Part shown: piece after piece, positions 27,487-34,226 of the stretch
Numbering within the stretch: position 1 is the first letter of the stretch
Layout: each line of letters starts with the position of its first letter
Origin: Acetobacteraceae bacterium
Lineage (GTDB): Bacteria > Pseudomonadota > Alphaproteobacteria > Acetobacterales > Acetobacteraceae
Length of the DNA: 37,565 nucleotides
Reading direction: 5' to 3'
Assembly: GCA_030039695.1 (NCBI GenBank)
Contig: JASHVB010000520.1
Coordinates: forward strand, 1 to 37,565
Position numbers and translations under genes: made by a program
Notes under the pieces: generated by a model
The model's input: the letters and a program-made list of their open reading frames with translations, nothing else
What the model was told of the DNA's origin: nothing
Databases searched by the model: none

Positions 27487-29112
27487 TCAGCCAGTCGGCA
27501 CACCGCCCATGACACCTGGAGCAAACAGATAGAATCCTACGCCAATCAGAATTAGGTAGAACAGCAGCACAAAAGTCCAACCCATATTGTGGCGGATCAC
27601 CTCGCCTTCATTGCGCACGTAGCGGCTGGTCGACACACCCACGCTCGCTGTCTGCGGCGCTACTGGCTTTCCTACCTCTGCGCCAACGGAGTTCAGCGTC
27701 GGCAGCAATAGCGGCGGAAAGCCAAGCAAGCGCCCCACGGATGCTTGAAAAAATCCGAACATCGCGTTGGTCGAGGTATTGCTTCCGGATAGCGCGACCC
27801 CGACCCAGCCAAGGATTGGCGCGATCAAAATGAACCACACACCAATCTTGGAGAAGCCGGTCGCAAGCGATGCGGCCATGCCGGAGAAATTGAATACATA
27901 AGCAAGACCGAAGATAAATACGCCCACAAGCAGCGCGCCCCACATCTGTTGAAACGTCCGCCGTAGTGCCTCGCGCATCTGTGCGGCTGTTACACCCAGG
28001 AGCAAGCCAGTGATGAGCCAGGAGGCCAAGATCGCCGTTCCGCCGATAAACGGTGTGAACGTGAAGATTGCCTGTACAGTGGTGCCGGGATGGATAGAAG
28101 ATCCCGCCGCAACCGAAAGCCGAAGCAATGTTACCCCAGGCAACGGCGACCATGGTCCAGTCCATAACACCACGACTAAGATCAGTACGATGAACGGTAA
28201 CCATGCGCGCCACACGTCGCCTATGGGAAGTCCGTGTGCCACGTCCTGTCCCACCAGATCAGCGGACGTAATGGGTTGCCCGCCATATCCAAGCGTCCGC
28301 GCTGGCTGCCAAACACGAAGCAAAAACAACAACAGCGCAAAGCTTACGATGGCACCGGTTACGTCCGGCAAATATGGACCGAGATACACGGCGACGGGGA
28401 ACTGCCCGGCGATGTAGCCGAGGGATCCCACTACCGCGAGCGGCCAGCCATCACGAAATCCCTCTCGCCCGGTGACGAGGTAGATCAACACCCACGGTGG
28501 CAGGAGCGCGAGCACTGCGACGACGTGACCCACCGATGCGGAAAGTTGCATGAGAGGCAATCCGGTCACAGCGGCCAGTGCGATGATGGGCACGCCAAGC
28601 GCGCCATATGAAACGGGTGCGTTATTTGCGATTGCAGCCACGCGGATAGCATTGAGATCGGGAATTCCAAGGGCGACCAGAATTGGAGCGACGAACGCCC
28701 AGGGGTAGCCGAAGCCGACAAGTCCCTCGAGCAACGCACCGAACGACCAAGCGAAAAGAATAGTCTGCACACGTACGTCCGCAGTTCCCTGCGCGGTGAG
28801 CCAAAGCCGAAACTTCTCGAACAAGCCTGTGATTACCAGTGTGTTAAACAGCATCACGCCCCAAAACGTGATCCAGTTCACGGCCCAAATACCAGTGAGC
28901 GACCCATAGAAATAAGCTGCGATGCCCAATCCCAAAGGCATTTGCCAGACCCAGGCCGCAATGAGGAATGTCGCCGCCGATCCGATCAACGTGGCAAGCC
29001 AAGCTGAGAGCCGGAACACCGCCAGGAGCGCTAAAAGTAGCACAACGGGCACGAGTGCAATCAGCCACGTGACGAAGAGCTCACCCGTCGGGTTCAAGAT
29101 TTGATTGAACAC
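27487..29112 (-). CDS. lldP: L-lactate permease (LctP family)
   Basis: Inner-membrane lactate/glycolate:H+ symporter of the LctP family, about 541 residues (E. coli LldP is 551), with 12-14 predicted helices. Family motifs include FGALLEGLVGFGYPWAFVAP, AIANNAPVSYGALGVPI, SGMAASLATGF and the highly conserved GVALSGSNTSTNAMFGFFQ. The best start is the GTG at 29112 (VFNQILNPTGELFVTWLIAL): it has GGGGAGAG just upstream and matches the family N-terminus. The frame is open upstream to 29361, but those 83 codons (Cys/Arg/Asn rich, no helix) are unlikely to be translated. No lactate dehydrogenase gene or FadR/LysR-type lactate regulator is adjacent. Function in lactate uptake is by family; glycolate is an alternative substrate. 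Confidence 0.95.
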   Translation of the reverse strand: MFNQILNPTGELFVTWLIALVPVVLLLALLAVFRLSAWLATLIGSAATFLIAAWVWQMPLGLGIAAYFYGSLTGIWAVNWITFWGVMLFNTLVITGLFEKFRLWLTAQGTADVRVQTILFAWSFGALLEGLVGFGYPWAFVAPILVALGIPDLNAIRVAAIANNAPVSYGALGVPIIALAAVTGLPLMQLSASVGHVVAVLALLPPWVLIYLVTGREGFRDGWPLAVVGSLGYIAGQFPVAVYLGPYLPDVTGAIVSFALLLFLLRVWQPARTLGYGGQPITSADLVGQDVAHGLPIGDVWRAWLPFIVLILVVVLWTGPWSPLPGVTLLRLSVAAGSSIHPGTTVQAIFTFTPFIGGTAILASWLITGLLLGVTAAQMREALRRTFQQMWGALLVGVFIFGLAYVFNFSGMAASLATGFSKIGVWFILIAPILGWVGVALSGSNTSTNAMFGFFQASVGRLLGFPPLLLPTLNSVGAEVGKPVAPQTASVGVSTSRYVRNEGEVIRHNMGWTFVLLFYLILIGVGFYLFAPGVMGGVPTG

Positions 29113-29878
29113 GGTCTCTCCCCGGCGGCACTGGACCGCCACCATCCTCGGATTGTTTACCACAGCACAAGGCGGACGGCCATAGTAGTGGTTTGTACAA
29201 TAGAGCTTCTCCTTGCCCAGTTCTTCCGGACTCAGAAGATTGGGTGTCAGCCTTTGAAAATCGACGTTGCCGAAGCGGCCGGTGGCGAGTGATGGCTGAC
29301 TGCCCATTCCTAACACCGCTGTGCAGACCGGATTTGACCAACTTGAGCCGACGCCTTCCACGAGCCGCGTGTCGGTTAGCGTCCTGGGATCACTGTTTGT
29401 TAGCCAAAATGCGTAGACTCGTCTTTGGTGATGGACATAACGTTTTTAGTGCGATTGCGTCTCTCCTAATGAGTGCACTTCCCCGGTAATCGGTAGTCTC
29501 GTTCCGCCTCTGCCGGACCAAGTCGTGCCGCAGATGCGTCCTACAACAGTGTCTGGAGGTTGCCCTGGAAGGTGAGCACTCAGCATCACAGAGCGTACAA
29601 ACTAAGGGAAAGTTCGCCGATCGGTCACATGGTATTGTTCAGTGACACACCCAGGAGAGCGGACGCCATCTGGCGATCTTTGCGGACATGTGCTTGGCGA
29701 ACGGGACTTTGCTGATCATCCGAATGTCGGATATGCTAACAAGGCGTGGCGCGGCGCATATGTGGGCGCCAGGGCCTGCCCGTATTGCAGGCCATGGGGC
29801 CGAACAGCGACAACCGCACGACCCCACCGCCTTCGGCGGGACCGCCGTCCGGGCAGTGGCCGCATGCACCACGTATGC
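29113..29878. other. Gap upstream of lactate permease, with second coding repeat
   Basis: About 770 bp between the divergent lactate permease start and the end of the oxidoreductase gene. The left part should hold the permease promoter; I see no clear boxes. The middle contains repeat copy B (29409-29575). The right 300 bp show only short overlapping frames on both strands, none with a known motif. Confidence 0.45.
29409..29575 (+). repeat. Diverged coding repeat, copy B
   Basis: Begins with an ATG at 29409 and reads MRRLVFGDGHNVFSAIASLL then MSALPR, stopping at TAA 29487-29489. If one base missing near 29481 is restored, the frame continues PPVIGSLVPPLPDQVVPQMR and on to a TGA at 29573-29575, for about 55 codons. 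This restored product aligns throughout with copy A at 15152-15307. Shared bases are concentrated in codons for conserved residues and differ often at third positions, indicating that a protein was once under selection. No clear ribosome site precedes the ATG. Family unknown; probably a pseudogene. Confidence 0.6.
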
Positions 29879-31408
29879 TCACTGCTCAAGCGCCTGCTCG
29901 AAAGCGGCCTCGGCACGCAGGCTGTCCAGGTCGCGGCCAACCGATGCAGTGGCCAGCTTTCGTCCTTCACGCCAGAATGTGGCAGTGCAGTCACAGGCAG
30001 CAGGGTCACCGTTCACGTCCACACGATCCCAGCGTTCGGCATGACCAACGTAGACGATCGAAATGTCGTAGTGCTGGCTCCAGAAGAACGGTACCGCGTC
30101 GAAGCGCCGTCGTTGGCCGAGCATGTTGCGCGCGGCCGTCTGGCCCTGGCGTTGCGCAACGACCCAGTGCTCGACCCGGATGCGTTCCCCGGTCAGCCGG
30201 TCCGGCCAGCGCGCGATGTCGCCGGCGGCATAGACGTCCGACGCGCTGGTGCACAGATATTCATTCACCACCACACCACGATCGATTTCCAGGCCGGCCT
30301 GCGCGGCGAGCGCAACGACCGGCCGAACACCGACACCGACTACCACGAGATCAGCGGCGATGTGGTCACCGTTCGACAGCGTTGCGGCTCCGGCCTGAAT
30401 GGCGGCGACCGTCGTGCCGAGATGGAACACTACCCCATGTGCTTCATGGATCGCGCGCACCATATCGCCGACCGCCGCACCCATGACGCGCTCCATCGGT
30501 CGTGTCTCGGGCGCCACGACGTGAACCTCCAGACCGCGGGAACGCAGAGCGGCGGCGACCTCTAGGCCGATGAAGCTCGCGCCGACTACCAGGCAACAGC
30601 GCGCCGTGTCAGATTGCGCGATGATCGCGTCGGTGTCCGCCAGCGTGCGCAGCACGTGCACATGCGCCATTCCGCCGCCTGGTATGTCTAGCCTGACCGG
30701 CTCGGAGCCGGTGGCAAGCAGCAGTCCCCCGTAGTTCAAGTGGCTACCGTCGGCCAGCACGATGGCGTGCGCGTCGGGCGCGATCGCGGTAACGCGGGTC
30801 GCGAGCCGCAGGCTGATGTCATGTTCAGCATAGAATTCCGGCGGCCGCAGCGGGATCCAATCCGGCTGTGCGGTGCCGGCGAGGTAGTCCTTGGACAAGT
30901 TGGGACGATCACACGGCGGAGCCGCGTCCGCGGTCACCACCGTGACCTCGCCGGCGAAACCTTCCTGGCGAAGCGTCTCCGCCGCCGCATGGCCTGCCGC
31001 TCCTCCGCCGATGATCGCCACCGACGCGGGCACGCCCTTGCCGGACAGCGCCGCCGGCACGGTTGGAGGCAGCTCCTCGCGGACGAATGCCATGCCGCCA
31101 TGGCGTTCCACCCGCCAGCATGGCAGGGCGTTTAGGGCAGGCGGGCGCAACGCGGCGCCGGTGCGCAGGCTGAAACAGGCATGGTGCCAGGGACAGCGCA
31201 CCGTGTCGCCCACGATCAAGCCTTCAGCCAGCGGTCCGCCGTAGTGCGTGCAGGTTGCACCGACCGCAAACAGGTTTGTGCCGCGCCGGACCAGTAGGCC
31301 CGGCGTATTGTCCACGCGACCTTGCAACACGGCGCCATCGGCCATGTCCCCGACGGCAACGCCTTGCCGGAAATCCGGCCCGGCCAGCGGCTCGTCACGT
31401 TCGCTCAT
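29879..31408 (-). CDS. Rieske-domain FAD/NAD(P) oxidoreductase (AIFM3-like)
   Basis: A 509-residue fusion. Residues 1 to about 110 are a Rieske [2Fe-2S] domain with both binding loops: CTHYGGPL (Cys53, His55) and CPWHHACF (Cys72, His75). Residues from about 128 are a pyridine-nucleotide-disulfide reductase resembling ferredoxin reductases: FAD Rossmann motif VAIIGGGAAGHAAAETL (GGGAAG 134-139), PPCDRPNLSKDYLAG, NAD motif LVVGASFIGLEVAAALRSRG and second FAD motif SDVYAAGDIARW near 391-402. The combination is that of AIF-like proteins and aromatic-oxygenase electron donors, which move electrons from NAD(P)H via FAD. A strong ribosome site AAGGAGG precedes the ATG, and the start overlaps the stop of a short upstream frame (ATGA). 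Its partner is unknown; no oxygenase large subunit is in the window. Confidence 0.94.
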   Translation of the reverse strand: MSERDEPLAGPDFRQGVAVGDMADGAVLQGRVDNTPGLLVRRGTNLFAVGATCTHYGGPLAEGLIVGDTVRCPWHHACFSLRTGAALRPPALNALPCWRVERHGGMAFVREELPPTVPAALSGKGVPASVAIIGGGAAGHAAAETLRQEGFAGEVTVVTADAAPPCDRPNLSKDYLAGTAQPDWIPLRPPEFYAEHDISLRLATRVTAIAPDAHAIVLADGSHLNYGGLLLATGSEPVRLDIPGGGMAHVHVLRTLADTDAIIAQSDTARCCLVVGASFIGLEVAAALRSRGLEVHVVAPETRPMERVMGAAVGDMVRAIHEAHGVVFHLGTTVAAIQAGAATLSNGDHIAADLVVVGVGVRPVVALAAQAGLEIDRGVVVNEYLCTSASDVYAAGDIARWPDRLTGERIRVEHWVVAQRQGQTAARNMLGQRRRFDAVPFFWSQHYDISIVYVGHAERWDRVDVNGDPAACDCTATFWREGRKLATASVGRDLDSLRAEAAFEQALEQ

Positions 31409-31698
31409 GTGGCCCTCCTTGCGTCATCAGCAGACATGACGACCGATGCACCGGCAGTGCCCTGCCGAACTTGTGCGGTCGCCACCATGTCCAAGAGAGC
31501 GAGTGTCGTTTCGGCGGTGGTTCCTGGTGCCGAACGGGCGATCGCATGCTCGTCATTGGTCCGCTCCCCGATCGTGTCGAACTGGCTATGCAGCGAAGAA
31601 GCCAACTTGTAGCGGTGGCGGCGCAGGTTCACGCCCTCGGTGAACAGCTGTTCATCGTCTTGCAGATACACCGCCATAAGCCCCTTTTCGGATGCCAA
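31405..31698 (-). CDS. Short unknown ORF coupled to the Rieske oxidoreductase
   Basis: A 97-codon frame ending in TGA at 31405-31407, which overlaps the ATG of the oxidoreductase by the ATGA arrangement typical of coupled bacterial genes. It starts at a TTG (31698), with an in-frame ATG at 31677 (MAVYLQDDEQLFTEGVNLRR). The product contains SLHSQFDTIGERTNDEHAIA and LALLDMVATAQV. It has ordinary soluble-protein composition, no signal peptide and no recognised domain. The same frame is open further upstream until a TGA near 31756, so it may be the tail of a decayed larger gene. The overlap could also be chance. I cannot assign a function. Confidence 0.35.
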   Translation of the reverse strand: MASEKGLMAVYLQDDEQLFTEGVNLRRHRYKLASSLHSQFDTIGERTNDEHAIARSAPGTTAETTLALLDMVATAQVRQGTAGASVVMSADDARRAT

Positions 31699-32151
31699 TG
31701 GCGATCTGACAGTATCTCCGCCCGAGGGCGGAGCAGGAGACGGTGCCAGGCACGCCGCTCACCACAAGCTCAACGACCTGGCACGCCAGTACTTGCAATC
31801 AAGGTTCGCGATCTTGGTCATTCAAGGGGTAGCGGGAGCGCACCTTCTCGACATTTGCCGCTGAATGCAGACCATCACCTTCCTTAGGCTGCCGATCGAC
31901 GCAGCCATGTGATTACTCCTGCGATGTCCTGAATACCCTCTCACCACTTGGCAATACGCCAGCAGTCGTGACCTTTCTTCAACAGCACTCCTGAACATTG
32001 GCATTATAAGACGCCGGCCGATAGTCATGCTGCTTGACAATTATTCTAAAGATTGTAACCGTCTTAACTCAACGATTAGGGCGCGAGCCTAGCTCCCGTT
32101 TTGTCGGCGCGCGCCGTGGATGCCAAGCGTTCACAAGCAAGGGAGGAAACG
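31699..32151. other. Divergent interval upstream of the amidohydrolase
   Basis: About 450 bp. On the minus strand an ATG at 31908 has a good AGGAG ribosome site 8 bp upstream and opens MAASIGSLRKVM, closing at 31822 after 28 codons. A one-base shift would read SLKEGDG, faintly recalling the opening of DUF736 proteins, so a frameshifted remnant is possible but unproven. On the plus strand a TTGACA at 32034-32039 could be a -35 box for the amidohydrolase, but no good -10 sits at the right distance. Confidence 0.35.
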
Positions 32152-33663
32152 ATGGGTAGTTTCCTAAGCAAGCGAGAACTCGAGGAACTGTCGCCGGCTG
32201 AGGCCTCGGCGTTCCCGTCTCCCGTGCCGCTGCAGATGGTCTCGAACGGCGAGTTCAATCCCTTGCCGCAGACCGACGACCAGCGCAGGGTAGAGGGACG
32301 ACTCAGGGCGCTGGCGGACGAATCCGGACGTCGGCTCGGCATGGATCGCCGCCAGTTTCTGCGCTCCAGCTGTGGTATGGCGGCTGCATTTGTCGCTATG
32401 AACGAGGTCTTCGGCCCTGTTTTCAAGGTCGATGCCGCAGAAGCGAAAGAACCCGAGGTGGCCGCAGCCCGCGTCAACTCCTTGTCCCGACAGTTTATCT
32501 TCGACGACCAACTGCACTTCGTGCGCGACGACTACAACTTCGACGGCATCCTGGGGCTCGCGCAATATGCCGCGGAGCACTGGAACCCTGCGATGAACAA
32601 GGAACCAGTTGGCATGACGCTGGAACGCTATAAGTTCGCCAACTTCCTGAAGGAGGTGTACTTCGATAGCGATACGACGATTGGTCTGCTGAGTGGCGCT
32701 CCGTTCGACGATCCCTCGCACTGGTTCCTGACAAACGACCAGATCAAACAGGCAGCTGAAACCGTGAACGGCATCGCGGGCTCGCGACGATTGCTGTTCC
32801 ACTCAGTGATCACGCCAAAGCAGCCAGGGTGGATGGATGAGGTCGATCGCGTGATCGATGTGGTCCGGCCAACAAGCTGGAAAGGTTACACAATTGGAGA
32901 TCCGCTGTCTCCTCAGACGACGAAATATCCGTGGCGGCTGGACGACGAGAAGCTGATGTACCCGTTCTATGAAAAGGCGGCGAAGGCTGGGATCACCAAC
33001 ATCTGCATCCATAAAGGCCTCTTGCCGAAGGACTATGAAACCTCGATCCCAGGTGGCGCATGGCGGTACGCGGATGCCGACGACATCCCAAAGGCGGCGA
33101 AGGACTGGCCTCAGATCAACTTCATCATTTACCATGCTGCATTGCGGGCCTTCCTCGAGAATCCGGATGATGATTTGGCTGAGTTCGAGCGTTCGGGCTA
33201 TATCCGGTGGACCTCTGATCTGGCGGCAATTCCGGAGAAGCATGGCGTCAGCAACGTGTATGCCGACACTGGCACTTGCTTCGCGGTGTCCGCGGTCACC
33301 AGTCCACGCTACTGCGCGGCGATGATGGGTACGCTAATCAAGGGCCTAGGGCACGACCATGTCTTCTGGGGGACGGACTCAGTCTGGTACGGCTCGCCCC
33401 AGTGGCAGATCGAGGCGCTCCGGCGCCTGGAGATTCCGGAAGACATGCAGAAGAAACACGGATTCGCTGCGCTCGGCGCAGCCGATGGCTCGGTGAAGAG
33501 CGCCATCTTGGGCTACAATGGTGCGCGACACTATCATCTGGACTTACGTGCGGCTGACAACGATCTTCCGCGGGATGGCATCTCTCAGCGGAAGATGGCT
33601 TATCTCCAGAGCGGAGGCAGCCGTAGCAACGCCGCGTACGGCTACGTCGTGAAGTCTGCCTGA
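32152..33663 (+). CDS. Tat-exported amidohydrolase-family protein
   Basis: A metal-dependent hydrolase of the amidohydrolase-2 type (TIM barrel), 503 residues from the ATG at 32152, which has GGGAGGAAA just upstream (an in-frame TTG at 32101 lacks this). An unusually long N-terminal region of about 63 residues precedes a twin-arginine signal, MDRRQFLRSSCGMAAAFVAM (64-83), so export may be in folded form. Candidate metal ligands are Asp118/Gln120/His122 in FIFDDQLHF (where relatives have D-x-H-x-H), His287 in ICIHKGL, His328 in IIYHAAL and Asp409 in VFWGTDSVW. The family includes ring-hydrolysing lactonases and non-oxidative decarboxylases. The next intact gene on this strand is hydantoinase subunit A. 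The substrate is unknown. Confidence 0.88.
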   Translation: MGSFLSKRELEELSPAEASAFPSPVPLQMVSNGEFNPLPQTDDQRRVEGRLRALADESGRRLGMDRRQFLRSSCGMAAAFVAMNEVFGPVFKVDAAEAKEPEVAAARVNSLSRQFIFDDQLHFVRDDYNFDGILGLAQYAAEHWNPAMNKEPVGMTLERYKFANFLKEVYFDSDTTIGLLSGAPFDDPSHWFLTNDQIKQAAETVNGIAGSRRLLFHSVITPKQPGWMDEVDRVIDVVRPTSWKGYTIGDPLSPQTTKYPWRLDDEKLMYPFYEKAAKAGITNICIHKGLLPKDYETSIPGGAWRYADADDIPKAAKDWPQINFIIYHAALRAFLENPDDDLAEFERSGYIRWTSDLAAIPEKHGVSNVYADTGTCFAVSAVTSPRYCAAMMGTLIKGLGHDHVFWGTDSVWYGSPQWQIEALRRLEIPEDMQKKHGFAALGAADGSVKSAILGYNGARHYHLDLRAADNDLPRDGISQRKMAYLQSGGSRSNAAYGYVVKSA

Positions 33664-34016
33664 TCAGGATTGGCGTAGCCACCGATCAGCATCAGCGCGA
33701 CCGCATCCGATGCTAGCGCTTGCAACGCTTTGCTGACCGATGGCGCAACGCGAGCGCCATGCCGCCGAATGATTGCGTCGATGCCGGTCGTCGTGCCGTG
33801 CATCAGCGGACCAGCATCGGTTGTTTCCAAACTGGCAGCAACGAGCGGTGCAGTCGAACCCTCCGATACCCCACGGGCGGGATTGTCCGGCGAGCTCGGC
33901 CGCTTCCGATGTACGAGTGCTGCCAATCGTGGATGGAACAATACGGAATTGGTAAAAGTGGCACCGACATCAATACCGATGCTGGCCTGGGCGTGTACCG
34001 CGCGATCTTCTGCCAT
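33661..34016 (-). pseudogene. HyuA-type hydantoinase remnant, internally deleted
   Basis: A minus-strand frame that opens MAEDRAVHAQASIGIDVGAT, with the first ATP-binding loop of the hydantoinase A/oxoprolinase family (IGIDVGATFTNSVLFH, family G-x-D-x-GGTFTD). It continues through RPSSPDNPARGV and MHGTTTGIDAIIRRHGARVA, both conserved. It then jumps to SKALQALASDAVALMLIGGYANPDQ, which in complete proteins lies about 100 residues further on (VEAVAVCLLxSYANP). It ends exactly at the stop codon of the amidohydrolase, with the remaining ~500 residues gone. An in-frame ATG at 34073 could add 19 residues. It differs clearly from the intact HyuA next door, so it is a paralogue from another subfamily, not a local duplication. 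Surely non-functional. Confidence 0.85.
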
Positions 34017-34226
34017 CGCGTCCTTCGCCACTGATTTATCAAAGAGCGTAGTCTTCAAGCCGCATTCCCGCACTCCAACGCCCGTAAGACGGCCAACCGG
34101 ATGGTTGACCGCGCATAGTTATGCATTGCAGCATGAGTGCCAAGGTCATCGCCAGAGCCAACCTATCGCACAGTACCGGTGCCGGGTCGGAATCTGCTCG
34201 CTCGGCTTGGAGGTGTTGCGCGCCCG

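Noticed and set aside
29113..29361. 83-codon N-terminal extension of the lactate permease
   Set aside because: The family N-terminus and a ribosome site both point to the GTG at 29112; the extension has no membrane helix.
31822..31908. DUF736 gene remnant on the minus strand
   Set aside because: Only the opening residues, read with a frameshift, recall the family; the remainder does not align, so no call is made.
32034..32069. Sigma-70 promoter starting at TTGACA upstream of the amidohydrolase
   Set aside because: No acceptable -10 hexamer at 16-18 bp; nearest TA-rich hexamers are at 13 or 24 bp.
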